This document shows positions 32,389 through 44,122 of a stretch of 57,975 nucleotides of DNA, piece by piece. Source of the stretch: Oscillospiraceae bacterium (lineage in GTDB: Bacteria; Bacillota; Clostridia; Oscillospirales; Oscillospiraceae); contig JAFXCL010000022.1 of NCBI GenBank assembly GCA_017521485.1, forward strand, positions 1-57,975. The letters are read 5' to 3'. Numbering within the stretch: position 1 is the first letter of the stretch; each line of letters starts with the position of its first letter. Made by a program: the position numbers and the translations under genes. Below the pieces are notes generated by a model. That model did no database searches. It had not been told where the DNA came from and saw nothing but the letters and a program-made list of their open reading frames with translations.

Positions 32389-33099
32389 ATGGCAGTCAAA
32401 GAAAATAACATTCCCCGCCATATTGCTATTATTATGGACGGGAACGGCCGCTGGGCGAAAAAGCGGGGTCTGCCCCGGACGGCAGGACACGCAGCGGGAG
32501 CGGAAGCATTCCGCAGAACCGCCAATTACTGCCGCACCTTGGGTGTTGAGTACCTGACGGTCTATGCCTTTTCCACTGAAAACTGGAAGCGCTCAGAAGA
32601 AGAAGTGGCAGGCATTATGCGCCTGCTGGGGAAATATCTGGAAGAAGCCTTGGCGGATATGGAAAAGAACCGGGTGCGTTTTAAGTTCTTTGGCGACCTG
32701 AGCCGCCTGAGCCCCCAGCTGCAAAAGCTGTGCTATGATGCCCAAAACCGCTCTGCGGACTATGATGTGCAGGTCAACTTCTGCCTCAATTACGGCGGCA
32801 GAGATGAAATCGTAAAGGCAAGCGCTGCCTTTGCCCGTGATGTGGCTGAGGGCAAGCATCAGCCGGAGGACCTGACAGAGGAGCTTTTGTCCTCTTATTT
32901 GTACTCAAAGGATGTTCCCGACCCGGAACTGATCATCCGACCCTCCGGAGAAAAACGCACCAGCAATTTCCTGCTGTGGCAGTCTGCCTATTCTGAGTAT
33001 GTATTTTTGAATGTTCTGTGGCCGGATTTCCAGCCGAAGGATCTGGATGAGGCTATTTCTGAATACTGCCGGCGTAACCGCCGGTTTGGAGGGGTATAA
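32389..33099 (+). CDS. uppS: Undecaprenyl diphosphate synthase
   Basis: This 236-residue cis-prenyltransferase makes the C55 lipid carrier for wall synthesis. The substrate-binding motif [20 protein letters not shown] is at ~8-28, with [23 protein letters not shown] and the C-terminal [27 protein letters not shown]. The start was chosen for AAAGAGGTGG upstream; the 17 codons before it run through the hairpin and are rejected. Confidence 0.96.
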   Translation: MAVKENNIPRHIAIIMDGNGRWAKKRGLPRTAGHAAGAEAFRRTANYCRTLGVEYLTVYAFSTENWKRSEEEVAGIMRLLGKYLEEALADMEKNRVRFKFFGDLSRLSPQLQKLCYDAQNRSADYDVQVNFCLNYGGRDEIVKASAAFARDVAEGKHQPEDLTEELLSSYLYSKDVPDPELIIRPSGEKRTSNFLLWQSAYSEYVFLNVLWPDFQPKDLDEAISEYCRRNRRFGGV

Positions 33100-33101
33100 A
33101 G

Positions 33102-33917
33102 ATGAAAACCCGAATTATTGCCGCCGGTATACTGCTGCCGCTGCTGCTTGTGATCGTTCTGGTGCTGCCTACGATCTACACAGCAATTTTATTTGGTCTT
33201 ATCGTTGCCATCGGCGCATACGAACTGCTGTGGAGAACAGGTCTTGTGAAGCACCCCAGACTGACTGCCTACACTGCCGTTATGGCATTTTTGACTGCCA
33301 TTGGTAGCTTCTACGGTCTGCCGTATCCTTTTGTGCTGATCGGTGTTTTGGTATTTGTGGCGGCACTGTATGGCGAAATGCTGGCATCTAAGGCGCAGCT
33401 TCCTTATGAAAAGCTGCTGGTCTGCTTGGCAGGCGGCGCTCTAATTCCCTTTATGCTTTGTGCGCTGGTGCGCCTGCATAATGGCGAAAACGGACGGTTC
33501 TTGATTTTGATTCCCTTCGTGCTGGCATTTTTGTCTGACACCGGTGCTTATTTTGTAGGCTGTAAGTTCGGAAAGCATAAGCTTGCCCCGGTCATCAGCC
33601 CAAAAAAAAGCATCGAAGGCGTGGTCGGCGGTGTGCTGGGCGCAATTGTGGGTATGCTTATTTACTCTCTGGTGCTGGATCTTGCCTTTGGCTTTACGGT
33701 CAACTACCTGTATGCCCTTGTTTATGGTACACTGGGCTCTCTGGCAGCGGTCTTTGGCGATCTGAGCTTTTCTGCCATCAAGCGGCAGGTGGGAATTAAG
33801 GACTACGGCAACCTGATCCCCGGTCACGGCGGTGTTCTGGACCGGTTCGACTCTATGACCGTGGTAGCACCCTTGACAGAAGCACTGCTGCTTCTGATCC
33901 CGGTAGTGGTGAAGTAA
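33102..33917 (+). CDS. cdsA: Phosphatidate cytidylyltransferase
   Basis: This 271-residue membrane enzyme makes CDP-diacylglycerol, the precursor of phospholipids. It has about eight helices and the CdsA signature at the C-terminus: [21 protein letters not shown] followed by VLDRFDSM (~225-255). [16 protein letters not shown] and SPKKSIEG are also family motifs. It starts two bases after uppS. Confidence 0.95.
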   Translation: MKTRIIAAGILLPLLLVIVLVLPTIYTAILFGLIVAIGAYELLWRTGLVKHPRLTAYTAVMAFLTAIGSFYGLPYPFVLIGVLVFVAALYGEMLASKAQLPYEKLLVCLAGGALIPFMLCALVRLHNGENGRFLILIPFVLAFLSDTGAYFVGCKFGKHKLAPVISPKKSIEGVVGGVLGAIVGMLIYSLVLDLAFGFTVNYLYALVYGTLGSLAAVFGDLSFSAIKRQVGIKDYGNLIPGHGGVLDRFDSMTVVAPLTEALLLLIPVVVK

Positions 33918-33918
33918 T

Positions 33919-35061
33919 ATGGTAAAATGTGTGAGTATTTTAGGCTCTACCGGCTCCATTGGACGGCAAAGCCTGGATATTATCGACCATCTGGGTATCC
34001 CTGTGGCGGCACTCACTGCCGGCACGAGCGTGGAAAAAATGGCAGATCAGTGCCGCAAATACCACCCCCAACTGGCAGTAATGGCAACATACGAGGCAGC
34101 CCACCGGCTGCAAAAGGAAATTGCCGACCTGCCTACAAAGATCTCTTGGGGAGAAGAAGGGCTGATCGAAGCAGCTACAATTCCCGATGCCGACTGTGTG
34201 ATTACCGCCGTGGTGGGTATGGTGGGATTGAAGCCTACCTTAGCTGCCATCCGTGCAGGGAAGCGGATCGGACTTGCCAATAAGGAAACACTGGTCTGTG
34301 CCGGTGAGCTGGTAATGGCGGAGGCGAAGAAATATAATACCGAGATCATTCCGGTAGATTCAGAGCACTCTGCAATCTTCCAGTGCTTAATGGGCATGAA
34401 CCACAAGCGGGAAGTGGAGAAAATCATTCTCACCTGCTCCGGCGGTCCGTTCTACGGAAAAACCAAGGAAGAACTGGGCATCGTAACAAAGGCAGATGCA
34501 TTGATGCACCCCAACTGGAAAATGGGTGAAAAGATCACCATCGACTGTGCCACCCTGATGAACAAGGGCCTGGAGGTGATCGAGGCAATGCGATTGTACG
34601 ATCTGCCCCTTGAAAAGGTAGATGTGGTGATCCATCGGCAAAGCATTGTCCATTCTATGGTGGAGTTTACCGACGGTGCAGTAATGGCACAGCTGGGATC
34701 TCCTGATATGCGCCTGCCCATTCAGCTGGCAATGACCTATCCGGAGCGAATGGACTGCCCAGTTCCCAAGCTGGACCTGACCACCTGCCCGCCTCTGACA
34801 TTCTTCCAGCCGGACATGGAGGCCTTTCCCTGCCTGAAGCTGGCAAGAGACTGCGCAAAGACCGGCGGCACAGCCTGCCCGGTTATGAACGGCGCAAACG
34901 AAGAAGCGGTGGCACTGTTCTTGCAGGGGAAGATCGGTTTTTATGATATTTATGAGTTTGTGAGCAAGGCGGTAGATACTGTTCCCTTTATTCAGTCACC
35001 TACCCTGGAGCAGATATTAGAATCTGACCGGCTGGCCCGTATGGCAGTACGGAACAATTAA
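33919..35061 (+). CDS. dxr: 1-deoxy-D-xylulose 5-phosphate reductoisomerase
   Basis: This 380-residue enzyme catalyses the committed step of the MEP isoprenoid pathway using NADPH. It has GSTGSIGRQSLDII at the N-terminus, LANKETLVCAGELV, the metal site VDSEHSAIFQC, SGGPFYG, HPNWKMGEKITIDCATLMNKGLE and HRQSIVHSMVEF. It begins one base after cdsA. With uppS and ispG in the same operon it supplies the lipid carrier. Confidence 0.97.
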   Translation: MVKCVSILGSTGSIGRQSLDIIDHLGIPVAALTAGTSVEKMADQCRKYHPQLAVMATYEAAHRLQKEIADLPTKISWGEEGLIEAATIPDADCVITAVVGMVGLKPTLAAIRAGKRIGLANKETLVCAGELVMAEAKKYNTEIIPVDSEHSAIFQCLMGMNHKREVEKIILTCSGGPFYGKTKEELGIVTKADALMHPNWKMGEKITIDCATLMNKGLEVIEAMRLYDLPLEKVDVVIHRQSIVHSMVEFTDGAVMAQLGSPDMRLPIQLAMTYPERMDCPVPKLDLTTCPPLTFFQPDMEAFPCLKLARDCAKTGGTACPVMNGANEEAVALFLQGKIGFYDIYEFVSKAVDTVPFIQSPTLEQILESDRLARMAVRNN

Positions 35062-35078
35062 TTGAAACGAGGACGATT

Positions 35079-36131
35079 ATGAGCATTTTGTTCGCTATCC
35101 TGTTATTTAGCATCCTGATTTTTGTCCATGAGCTGGGCCACTTTGTTGCGGCGAAGCTCTCCGGTGTTCAGGTCAATGAATTTTCTATGTTTATGGGCCC
35201 GGCACTGTTTAAGAAGCAGGTAGGCGAAACCCTCTATTCCATCCGTTGCATCCCCCTGGGAGGCTATTGTGCTATGGAAGGGGAGGATCAGGATACGGAA
35301 AATCCCCGATCCTTTCAAAAAGCTGCTTGGTGGAAACGGTTTATCATCCTTGCTGCCGGCTCGGCCATGAACTTTGTGGCAGGACTACTGATCTTTCTGA
35401 TTGTGTTTGCCCCGGCAAAGCAGTTTGTCACACCGGTGATCGCAGATGCAGAGCCGGGCTGTACCGTAGTGAGCGAAACCGGTCTGCACATTGGCGACCG
35501 GATATTAAAGATCGACGGCGAGCGGATCTATGAAAGCTCAGATGTATCTATGATCCTGTCAGTAAACCCTGGAGATATCCACGATGTTGTGGTAGAGCGC
35601 GGGGGAGAGAAAATTATTCTTGAGGATCTTCGGATGGAAAAGCACATCTTTGGCGAGGAAACCACCCCCAGATTTGGCTTTAGCTTCTCCGTAGAGAAGG
35701 CGACACTTGGCAGTAAGCTCCAATATGTGTGGAACAGTGCTGTCAATGTGGCGCGATCTGTGCGACTGAGCTTGCAAATGCTCTTTAGGGGGCAGGCAGG
35801 CTTTGGGGATGTGTCCGGTCCTGTGGGAATCGTGCAGATTATGACAGAAACTGCAGAAAACTCGGAAAGGGTTTCCGATGCCCTGCGAAATATGCTGTAT
35901 TTCGGCGGCTTTATTGCTGTTAACCTGGCAATTATGAATTTGCTGCCCATTCCAGCACTGGATGGAGGCCGGATCGTGGGTCTGCTGCTGACAACGGCAA
36001 TTGAGAAAATCACAAGTAAAAAGCTTGACCCCAAATATGAGGGTTATATCCACGGCGCAGGTATGGTTCTTTTGCTTGGGCTGATGGCAGTCATTCTGTT
36101 TAAGGATATTTTCACCATCTTTAAGAGGTAA
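35079..36131 (+). CDS. rseP: RIP zinc metalloprotease (site-2 protease family)
   Basis: This 350-residue intramembrane protease has HELGH in helix 1 (FVHELGHFVAAK, ~14-25), a PDZ domain at ~120-200 (VVSETGLHIGDRILKIDGERIYESSDV) and the second active-site helix NLLPIPALDGGRI (~285-297). In Firmicutes this family (RasP) cuts anti-sigma factors and leftover signal peptides. The ATG follows AACGAGGACG. Confidence 0.95.
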   Translation: MSILFAILLFSILIFVHELGHFVAAKLSGVQVNEFSMFMGPALFKKQVGETLYSIRCIPLGGYCAMEGEDQDTENPRSFQKAAWWKRFIILAAGSAMNFVAGLLIFLIVFAPAKQFVTPVIADAEPGCTVVSETGLHIGDRILKIDGERIYESSDVSMILSVNPGDIHDVVVERGGEKIILEDLRMEKHIFGEETTPRFGFSFSVEKATLGSKLQYVWNSAVNVARSVRLSLQMLFRGQAGFGDVSGPVGIVQIMTETAENSERVSDALRNMLYFGGFIAVNLAIMNLLPIPALDGGRIVGLLLTTAIEKITSKKLDPKYEGYIHGAGMVLLLGLMAVILFKDIFTIFKR

Positions 36132-36136
36132 TCACA

Positions 36137-37174
36137 ATGACAAGACAGATAAAAGTAGGGGAGATTACCATTGGCGGCGGCGCGCCTGTGGTGATCCAGT
36201 CTATGCTCAATACCAAGACTACCGATGTGGCGGGTTCTCTTGCACAGCTGCAGCAGCTGAAAGCTGCCGGCTGTCAGATCGCTCGATTGGCAGTGCCGGA
36301 TATGGATGCGGCAAAAGCCTTTTCTGATATTTGCAAAGAATCTCCCATGCCCTTGGTGGCGGATATCCATTTTGATTATAAGCTTGCCATTGCTGCCGCA
36401 GAGGGCGGCGCATCCAAGATCCGCATCAACCCCGGCAACATCGGTGGCGAGGATCGGGTGGAGGCAGTGGTATCTGCTTGCAAGGAAAGAAACATCCCCA
36501 TCCGAATCGGCGTCAATGGGGGCAGTCTGGATAAAAAGCTGCTGGAAAAGTACTCTCACCCCACCGCAGAAGCATTGGTGGAGAGTGCATTTGAGCATCT
36601 GGAGCTTTTAGAAAAATTCGGATTTTATGATACCTGTGTTTCTATGAAATCCTCCACCGTTCCTACCATGGTGGCAGCTGCCCGGTTGTTCCGGGAAAAA
36701 TGCGACTATCCCATCCACATCGGCGTCACAGAAACCGGTCCTGTGCGTATGGGACTGATGAAGTCTGCAATGGGCATTGGCGCGCTGCTTCTCGACGGTA
36801 TTGGCGACACCATCCGGGTAAGCCTGACGGACGATCCGGTGGAGGAAGTGTATGCGGCGAAGGATATTCTCAAAGCCGCCGGTCTGCGGAAAGAGGGCGT
36901 GAACATTATTTCCTGCCCCACCTGCGGACGGACGAACATCGACCTGATCGGACTTGTCAATCAGGTGGACGCAGCGCTGAAAGACTGTCAGAAGCCGATT
37001 ACTGTGGCAGTTATGGGCTGTATTGTCAACGGTCCGGGAGAGGCAAGAGAGGCAGACATCGGCATTGCCGGCGGTGACGGTTGCGGTATGCTCTTTGAAA
37101 AAGGCGAGAGAATTGAAAAATTGCCCTATGACGAACTTCTGCCTGCCCTGTTAAAACGCATTGAAACCCTGTAA
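36137..37174 (+). CDS. ispG: 4-hydroxy-3-methylbut-2-enyl diphosphate synthase (GcpE)
   Basis: This 345-residue iron-sulfur enzyme acts in the MEP pathway. The TIM-barrel domain has GGGAPVVIQSMLNTKTTD, ADIHFDYKLA and KIRINPGNIGG. The [4Fe-4S] ligands are in the C-terminal domain: SCPTCGRTNIDL (~258-270) and GCIVNGPGEAREADIG (~295-310). It starts five bases after rseP and provides a second MEP step in the operon beside dxr. Confidence 0.97.
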   Translation: MTRQIKVGEITIGGGAPVVIQSMLNTKTTDVAGSLAQLQQLKAAGCQIARLAVPDMDAAKAFSDICKESPMPLVADIHFDYKLAIAAAEGGASKIRINPGNIGGEDRVEAVVSACKERNIPIRIGVNGGSLDKKLLEKYSHPTAEALVESAFEHLELLEKFGFYDTCVSMKSSTVPTMVAAARLFREKCDYPIHIGVTETGPVRMGLMKSAMGIGALLLDGIGDTIRVSLTDDPVEEVYAAKDILKAAGLRKEGVNIISCPTCGRTNIDLIGLVNQVDAALKDCQKPITVAVMGCIVNGPGEAREADIGIAGGDGCGMLFEKGERIEKLPYDELLPALLKRIETL

Positions 37175-37200
37175 TTTAGATTTTACACACAGAGGACGCT

Positions 37201-40200
37201 ATGAGTGAAATAGTACTTTTCTTGAATATGTTTACGGAGTACCAGCCGCCTGAAGCTATGAAAGATCTTCTTTCTCAGGCGGCCGTTGCTGCTGCGGACA
37301 TTGACCCGGCAGCACGGAAGGTTTCCGTTGCCATCCATACCCCAAAGTACATTCCTCAGCGACTTCTCGATCAAGTGGCGCAAAGCATTTGCGACAGTTA
37401 CTCACTTGTGGCAATGGAGCTGATCGCCACATTCCCGGCAGACCAGATGTCTTCCATCGAGCCGGAAGAGCTGATGGCAATGTTTGTTCGGGAGAATTCT
37501 ATGTGCCGGGGTTCTTTGGCAGGCGCACAGTGGGATTGGGAGGGAAATACCCTTCATATCCGCCTGAAAGCAAACGGCAAGGATGTGCTTTTGGAGTGCA
37601 TCCGACCAGTAAAGGATGCCTTGCAGCAAAAATTCTCCACCCAAGTGGATATCCAAATTCACGCAGGGGAGAAGCTGGAGGGCAAGGCGCTTTTTGAAGC
37701 AATGGAGAAAATGCGCAGATGTGTGATCGTAGACCTGCCCAAAGCTGCCGGTGCGCCTGTGAAAAAGGAAGAAAAGCCCCAGGACACCGGCGCAATTTAC
37801 GGCAAGCCCTTTAAGGGCACGCCTGTGCCTATGAACGAACTTTCCTTGGATATGGGAATGATCATCGTCCAGGGCAAGGTGTTTCAAATTGAACATAAGG
37901 AACTGACCAAGCGCAATGCCTGGGTCATCAATTTTGATATTACCGACAATACATCTGCCATCCGTGTCAGCCGCTTTTTGGAAAACAAGGATGCAAAGCC
38001 GATTTTAGAGGGCGTAAAGAAAGGCTCTGTGGTTCAGGTGCAGGGTAAGCTGCAGGTGGACAACTTTACAAATGAGATCGTACTTAAGCCCTTTGCCATC
38101 ATTCCCGGACAGATGCCCAAGCGGGCAGATACCGCAGTGGGCGAAAAGCGGGTGGAGCTGCACCTGCATACCCGTATGAGTATGATGGATGCCCTGACAA
38201 ACACCGATGCTGCCATTAAGCAGGCGGCGGCTTGGGGTCACCGTGCAATTGCCATTACAGACCACGGCTGTGTCCAGTCCTTTACCGATGCCCTCCATAC
38301 CGTAGAGGCTTGGGGTGGCGGTCCTAAGGTAGCCGGCACAGATGAGGTGATTAAGATTCTCTATGGCTGTGAGGGCTATTACATTAACGATCTGGACGAT
38401 ACCCTTGCGGTCCACGGAAGTCAGAATATGACTTTCGATGAGGAGTATGTGGCATTCGATCTGGAGACTACCGGTCTGTACGCTCGCCGGGATAAGATTA
38501 TCGAAATTGGCGCTGTGCGGATGCGGGGCGGCAAGGAAATTGACCGCTTCCAGACCTTTGTAGACCCGGAGATGCTCCTGGAAAAACGCACCACAGAGCT
38601 TACCGGCATTACTGACGAGATGCTAAAGGGTGCACCGAAAATAGAGGAGGCACTGCCTGCATTTTTGGAATTTGTAGGCGGCAGTGTTTTGGTCGCCCAC
38701 AATGCGGATTTTGATACCACCTTTATCCGCCACGCCTGCAAGGCGCAAAATATTAAATACGAGCTTACCAGTGTAGATACGCTGACAATTTCCCAAAATC
38801 TGATGCCTGATCTGCACCGATTCTCCCTAGATCAGGTGGCAAAGCATTTCTCCCTGGCGGACTTTAACCACCACCGGGCGGGGGACGATGCCCTTACCTG
38901 TGGCGCGATTATGGGAAAGCTGATGGAAAAGCTCCGGGAATTGGGCATAGAGGATGTGCAGTCCATTAACGAAGCAATGCTTCCCCTGCGCCCCCGGTTC
39001 CGGCGCAATCACCCTACTGCAATGCGGTGTCAGCATATTGTGCTGTTTGCGAAAAATCAGCTGGGTTTGCGCAATCTCTATCAGCTGATCTCCGAAGCGA
39101 ATTTGAACCATTTTAAGAAATTCCCCCGGATATTCAAATCCGAGCTGATGAAGCTGCGTGAGGGTATTCTTGTTGGCTCTGCCTGTGAGAATAATGAACT
39201 GTTCCAAGCGGTGATCGAGGGTCAAAGCGACGAAGAGCTGGAGCGCCTTGCTTCTTTCTATGACTATCTGGAAGTGCAGCCTACATCCAATAACCGCTTT
39301 ATGCTCACCCCCAAAAAAGAGGGGGAAGAGCCCATTACCGGCAGCTTAGAAGAACTGTATCAGTTCAACCGGGATATTGTGGCACTGGGTGAAAGAATGA
39401 AAAAAATGGTGGTAGCCACCGGTGATGTCCACTTCTTAAATCCCGAGGACGAAATTTACCGTCACATTCTCCTTGCCTCTAAAGGCTTCCCGGATGCAGA
39501 CAGTCCCAACCCCCTGTATTTCCGCACCACCGACGAAATGCTTGCAGAATTTTCCTATCTAGGTGAAGAAAAGGCGCGGGAAGTGGTCATCACCAATCCC
39601 AATAGGATCGTGGATATGTGTGAAACCGTTCGCCCTGTGCCCCACAATCTGTTTGCACCAAAAATCGAAAACTCAGTTGAGGACTTAAAAGCACTGGTGT
39701 ACGGAAAAATGCACCAGCTCTACGGCGAAAATCCCCCGGAGCTGATCGTCAAGCGCGTGGAAACAGAGCTGGGCGATATTATCAACTGTCACTACGATGT
39801 GATCTATATGTCTGCCCAGAGACTGGTGCAGAATTCCTTGGAAAACGGTTACTTAGTGGGCTCCCGTGGCTCTGTTGGTTCGTCCATCGTTGCCTATATG
39901 TCGGGCATTACAGAGGTCAACTCCTTCCCGCCCCACTACCGCTGTCCCAATGAAAGCTGTAAATACACAACCTTTGATGTACCGAAAGGCTTTGAATGCG
40001 GCGCAGACCTGCCGGATGCAGTCTGCCCCAAGTGCGGCACGCCTTTTGTAAAGGAAGGCTTTAATATTCCCTTTGAAACCTTCCTAGGCTTCGGCGGCGA
40101 TAAAGTGCCGGATATCGACCTGAATTTCTCCGGTGAATATCAGGCTCGCGCCCACGCCTATTGTACGGAAATGTTCGGAAAATCCCATGTGTTCCGGGCA

Positions 40201-41535
40201 GGCACTGTGGGTACAGTGGCGGATAAAACTGCCTACGGTTATGTAAAAAAGTATCTGGAGGAGCGGGGAAAGTCCGTCAGTAAGGCGGAAGAAAGCCGCC
40301 TGATCGGCGGCTGTATGGATGTGCGTCAGACCACCGGTCAGCACCCCGGCGGCCTTGTGGTCATTCCCCAGGAAAACGAGATCTGGGATTTCTGCCCGGT
40401 TCAGCACCCGGCGGATGATCCGGAGAGCGACCAGATCACCACCCACTTTGAGTATCACTCTATGGAGGAAAACCTCCTGAAGCTGGATATGCTGGGTCAC
40501 GATGACCCCACAATGATCCGGAAAATGGAGGATATGACCGGCGTGGTGGCAACCCAGATCCCCTTGGACGATAAGGATACCATGTCCATTTTTACCTCCT
40601 CCAAGGTGCTGGGCTATGAGAACGACCCCATTCTGGGACCCACCGGTGCGGTGGCAGTTCCGGAGTTTAATACCCGCTTCACCCGTGAAGTGCTGCTGGA
40701 TACCAAGCCTACCAAATTTGACTTTTTGGTGCGTATTTCCGGCTATACCCACGGTACGGATGTGTGGCTGGGCAACGCCAAGGACCTGATCGTTTCCGGT
40801 ACAGCAAAAGTGGACCAGACCATCGGCTGTCGTGACGATATTATGATCTACCTGATCTCCTGCGGCATCCCGGAACAGCGGGCGTTTAAGATCATGGAGG
40901 CAGTCCGTAAGGGCAAGGGCCTGCCCGACGGCGCGGAGCAGGAAATGAAGGATGCGGGCGTACCGGATTGGTACATCGGCTCTTGTAAGAAGATCAAGTA
41001 TCTGTTCCCCAAGGCACACGCCGTTGCTTATGTTATGATGGCGTTCCGGATCGCCTGGTTCAAGGTCAATCACCCCCTGGCGTTCTATGCGGCATATTTC
41101 TACCGCCGCAGTCAGAAGGGTAACTTTGACGCGGCAATGATGACCGGCAATATTGAGCAGGTCAAGGCACATATCAAGGCGATCGAGGAAATGGAAAAGC
41201 CGTCAGCCAAGGATAAAAACCTGCTGATCACCTTGGAAGTTGCTTATGAGTACTTCCTCCGGGGCTTTGAATTTTTGCCCATCGATATTTATAAGAGCGA
41301 TGCTCTGAACTTTGTGATCGAGGATGGCAAGCTTCGCCCGCCCTTTGTGGCAGTTGGCGGCTTGGGCGAAAACGCAGCCTTCGATATTGTAAACGGCAGA
41401 GAGGGCAAGCACTTCCTGTCGATCGAGGAATTCTCTATGGCTTGCCCCAAGGTCAGTAAGACCCATATTCAAATGCTCAAAGAAGCAGGTGCATTCGGCA
41501 GCCTGCCGGAAACCAATCAGATCAGTCTGTTTTAG
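37201..41535 (+). CDS. polC: DNA polymerase III alpha subunit, PolC type
   Basis: This 1444-residue protein is the replicative polymerase of low-GC Gram-positives. The N-terminal domain is ~1-200, an OB fold follows at ~225-310 ([18 protein letters not shown]), then the PHP domain begins at ~317 ([15 protein letters not shown]). An embedded 3'-5' exonuclease spans ~416-585 ([29 protein letters not shown]). A zinc-binding module lies at ~914-950 ([19 protein letters not shown]), and the catalytic palm PDIDLNFSG at ~970. The helix-hairpin-helix and C-terminal parts are complete. It lies 26 bases after ispG. Confidence 0.97.
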   Translation: MSEIVLFLNMFTEYQPPEAMKDLLSQAAVAAADIDPAARKVSVAIHTPKYIPQRLLDQVAQSICDSYSLVAMELIATFPADQMSSIEPEELMAMFVRENSMCRGSLAGAQWDWEGNTLHIRLKANGKDVLLECIRPVKDALQQKFSTQVDIQIHAGEKLEGKALFEAMEKMRRCVIVDLPKAAGAPVKKEEKPQDTGAIYGKPFKGTPVPMNELSLDMGMIIVQGKVFQIEHKELTKRNAWVINFDITDNTSAIRVSRFLENKDAKPILEGVKKGSVVQVQGKLQVDNFTNEIVLKPFAIIPGQMPKRADTAVGEKRVELHLHTRMSMMDALTNTDAAIKQAAAWGHRAIAITDHGCVQSFTDALHTVEAWGGGPKVAGTDEVIKILYGCEGYYINDLDDTLAVHGSQNMTFDEEYVAFDLETTGLYARRDKIIEIGAVRMRGGKEIDRFQTFVDPEMLLEKRTTELTGITDEMLKGAPKIEEALPAFLEFVGGSVLVAHNADFDTTFIRHACKAQNIKYELTSVDTLTISQNLMPDLHRFSLDQVAKHFSLADFNHHRAGDDALTCGAIMGKLMEKLRELGIEDVQSINEAMLPLRPRFRRNHPTAMRCQHIVLFAKNQLGLRNLYQLISEANLNHFKKFPRIFKSELMKLREGILVGSACENNELFQAVIEGQSDEELERLASFYDYLEVQPTSNNRFMLTPKKEGEEPITGSLEELYQFNRDIVALGERMKKMVVATGDVHFLNPEDEIYRHILLASKGFPDADSPNPLYFRTTDEMLAEFSYLGEEKAREVVITNPNRIVDMCETVRPVPHNLFAPKIENSVEDLKALVYGKMHQLYGENPPELIVKRVETELGDIINCHYDVIYMSAQRLVQNSLENGYLVGSRGSVGSSIVAYMSGITEVNSFPPHYRCPNESCKYTTFDVPKGFECGADLPDAVCPKCGTPFVKEGFNIPFETFLGFGGDKVPDIDLNFSGEYQARAHAYCTEMFGKSHVFRAGTVGTVADKTAYGYVKKYLEERGKSVSKAEESRLIGGCMDVRQTTGQHPGGLVVIPQENEIWDFCPVQHPADDPESDQITTHFEYHSMEENLLKLDMLGHDDPTMIRKMEDMTGVVATQIPLDDKDTMSIFTSSKVLGYENDPILGPTGAVAVPEFNTRFTREVLLDTKPTKFDFLVRISGYTHGTDVWLGNAKDLIVSGTAKVDQTIGCRDDIMIYLISCGIPEQRAFKIMEAVRKGKGLPDGAEQEMKDAGVPDWYIGSCKKIKYLFPKAHAVAYVMMAFRIAWFKVNHPLAFYAAYFYRRSQKGNFDAAMMTGNIEQVKAHIKAIEEMEKPSAKDKNLLITLEVAYEYFLRGFEFLPIDIYKSDALNFVIEDGKLRPPFVAVGGLGENAAFDIVNGREGKHFLSIEEFSMACPKVSKTHIQMLKEAGAFGSLPETNQISLF

Positions 41536-41546
41536 GAGATGATTTT

Positions 41547-42311
41547 ATGCAGGATATCGGAACACAGTTTCACATTCGCTGCAATCCGGAGGATGTGGGC
41601 AGATATTGCTTTTTGCCCGGCGACCCGGGTCGCTGTGAGGCGATCGCTGCCCATTTTGAAAACCCGGTACATATTGGAATGAACCGGGAGTTTAATATCT
41701 ACTCCGGCTTCCTGCTGGGAGAAAAGGTCTCCGTTTGCTCCACAGGCATCGGCGGACCGTCTGCCTCCATTGCTATGGAGGAGCTGCACAACATCGGTGT
41801 GGGTACCTTTATCCGCATCGGTACTTGCGGCGGAATCGCCATGGATGTGCTGCCGGGAGATGTGGTGGTAGCCACCGGTGCGGTGCGCTTTGAGCACACC
41901 TCCTTTGAGTATGCACCTCCGGAATTTCCCGCTGTGCCGGATTTTGAGGTTGCAATGGCACTGAAGGCTGCCGGCGAGGAATTGGGCTACCGCACCCACA
42001 CAGGTGTTGTCCAGTGCAAGGACTCTTTCTACGGCCAGCATTCCCCGGAAAAATCCCCGGTTTCTTATATGCTGCTGGACAAATGGGAAAGCTATAAACG
42101 GCTGGGTGTGAAAGCCAGCGAAATGGAATCGGCAGCCCTGTTTGTAGTGGCGGCGGCACTGGGCGTGCGCTGCGGTAGCTGCTTCCATACGGTGTGGAAT
42201 CAGGAACGGGAAAAAGCCGGCCTGCAAATGCCTATGACGGAGGACACCTCCGCTGCTATCAAAGTAGGTATTGCGGCAATGAAGAAGATCATTGCTATGG
42301 ACAAAGGATAA
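41547..42311 (+). CDS. udp: Uridine phosphorylase family nucleoside phosphorylase
   Basis: This 254-residue protein cleaves nucleosides with phosphate to base and pentose-1-phosphate in salvage. It has the phosphate site LPGDPGRCE (~24-32), [35 protein letters not shown] and the ribose motif [22 protein letters not shown] and the EMES motif favour uridine phosphorylase over purine-specific enzymes, though specificity is inferred. AGGAGATG precedes the start, 11 bases after polC. Confidence 0.88.
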   Translation: MQDIGTQFHIRCNPEDVGRYCFLPGDPGRCEAIAAHFENPVHIGMNREFNIYSGFLLGEKVSVCSTGIGGPSASIAMEELHNIGVGTFIRIGTCGGIAMDVLPGDVVVATGAVRFEHTSFEYAPPEFPAVPDFEVAMALKAAGEELGYRTHTGVVQCKDSFYGQHSPEKSPVSYMLLDKWESYKRLGVKASEMESAALFVVAAALGVRCGSCFHTVWNQEREKAGLQMPMTEDTSAAIKVGIAAMKKIIAMDKG

Positions 42312-42324
42312 TCGGGAGGAAATT

Positions 42325-44121
42325 ATGGAAAACACCATTAAAAATCGCGCAGATATCCCCGAAGCGGATAAATGGGCGATTGAAGACCTGTATGTAAACG
42401 ACGAAGCCTGGGAACAGGAGCTTTCTACACTGGAACAAGACCAAAAAGAACTTGCCTCTTATGCAGGACGCTTGGCAGAGGGTGGAGAGACCTTGTATGC
42501 ATTCCTTAACAAAATGGAGTGTGTGAATGCAAAGTGCGGACTTCTTGGCAACTACGCAATGCGCAAAAGTGATGAGGATACCCGGGATGCCAAGTATCAG
42601 GGCTTCGTGGGCAAATATATGAGCGTTGCCGTGGGCATGAATACGGCACTTAGCTTTGAAACCCCGGAGATCATGGCAATTTCCGATGAAACACTGGATG
42701 GGTTCTATAAAGAATGCCCCGAGCTGGAGCATTTTCGCCGTTACCTGACAGATATGCGCCGTTTTAAGGACCATATCCTGTCCCCCGCAGAAGAAAAGCT
42801 TTTGGCATCTGCCGGTGAAATGGCACAAGCCCCCAGCGGCATTTACGGAATGTTCTCCAATGCGGACCTGAAATTCCAGGATGCGGAGGACAGTCAGGGA
42901 AATAAGCATCCCGTCAGTCAGGGCACTTTTGCTACCTGCCAGGAAAGCAGCGACCGCACCCTGCGGAAAAACGCATACGAAAGTCTGTATAAAGGCTTTG
43001 ATGCTTTTAAGAATACTGCCGCTGGCTTGCTCAATGCCCAGAATAAGCAGCTGAAATTCTTTGCAGAGGCAAGAAATTACAAAAATGCCTTTGAGGCATC
43101 CTTGGACAGTAACAATGTGCCTACCCCTGTATACCTGAACCTGATCGAGGTTGTCCACAAAAACCTAGATAAAATGCACCGCTATGTGTCCTTGCGGAAA
43201 AAGCTTCTGGGCGTGGACGAGCTGCATTTTTACGATGTGTACGCACCGCTGGTTTCCAATGTAGACCGGAAGATCCCCTTTGCGCAGGCAAAGCAGACGG
43301 TTTACGATGCCCTGGCACCTATGGGGGAAGAATACCGTGCCATTTTGAAAGAGGGCTTTGAAAACCGCTGGATCGATGTATATGAAAATGCGGGTAAGCG
43401 CAGTGGTGCATATTCTGCCGGCGTGCAGGTCCACCCCTATGTGCTGCTCAATTACACCGGTACACTGGACAGCCAGTTTACCCTTGCCCACGAAATGGGT
43501 CACGCCCTCCATTCTTATCTGTCCAATAAAAATCAGAGCCATATCGATGCCGGCTATGTGATCTTTGTGGCAGAGGTGGCGTCCACCTGTAATGAAGCCC
43601 TCCTTATGGAATTTCTGCTGGGTAAGACCACCGATAAAAAGGAGCGGGCATACCTGATCAACCACTTCTTAGAGCAGTTCAAGGGAACACTTTATCGCCA
43701 GACGATGTTTGCGGAGTTCGAGCTGAACATCGGCAAAATGGTAAGCGAAGGTCAGACGTTGACTTCCGATGTGCTCTGTGCCGAATACCGCCGCCTGAAC
43801 GAGCTGTATTTCGGACCGGATATGGTGGTGGACGACCAGATCGCTGTGGAATGGGCAAGAATTCCCCATTTCTATTTCGATTACTATGTGTTCCAGTACG
43901 CCACCGGCTACTCTGCCGCGATTGCTCTGTCTCAGCGGATCCTGAAAGAGGGCAAGATGGCAGTGGAGGATTATATGACATTCCTGTCCGGTGGTTGTTC
44001 CGCCAGTCCCATTGACCTATTAAAGGGCGCAGGCGTGGATATGACAAGTCCTGAGCCGATTGAGCAGGCGCTGAAGCTGTTTGAAGAGCTTTTGGACGAA
44101 ATGGAGGCACTGATTGACTGA
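42325..44121 (+). CDS. pepF: Oligoendopeptidase F (M3 family)
   Basis: This 598-residue cytosolic zinc peptidase degrades short peptides. The zinc motif HEMGH is in TLAHEMGHALHSYLSNKNQ (~390), with the third ligand in FVAEVASTCNEALL. The N-terminal helical domain begins IPEADKWAIEDLY. The ATG follows GGGAGGA; the 11 upstream codons overlap udp and are rejected. A small gene follows, two bases after the stop. Confidence 0.95.
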   Translation: MENTIKNRADIPEADKWAIEDLYVNDEAWEQELSTLEQDQKELASYAGRLAEGGETLYAFLNKMECVNAKCGLLGNYAMRKSDEDTRDAKYQGFVGKYMSVAVGMNTALSFETPEIMAISDETLDGFYKECPELEHFRRYLTDMRRFKDHILSPAEEKLLASAGEMAQAPSGIYGMFSNADLKFQDAEDSQGNKHPVSQGTFATCQESSDRTLRKNAYESLYKGFDAFKNTAAGLLNAQNKQLKFFAEARNYKNAFEASLDSNNVPTPVYLNLIEVVHKNLDKMHRYVSLRKKLLGVDELHFYDVYAPLVSNVDRKIPFAQAKQTVYDALAPMGEEYRAILKEGFENRWIDVYENAGKRSGAYSAGVQVHPYVLLNYTGTLDSQFTLAHEMGHALHSYLSNKNQSHIDAGYVIFVAEVASTCNEALLMEFLLGKTTDKKERAYLINHFLEQFKGTLYRQTMFAEFELNIGKMVSEGQTLTSDVLCAEYRRLNELYFGPDMVVDDQIAVEWARIPHFYFDYYVFQYATGYSAAIALSQRILKEGKMAVEDYMTFLSGGCSASPIDLLKGAGVDMTSPEPIEQALKLFEELLDEMEALID

Positions 44122-44122
44122 T

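Noticed and set aside
40084..41172. 362-codon frame on the minus strand
   Set aside because: Antisense to the catalytic part of polC.
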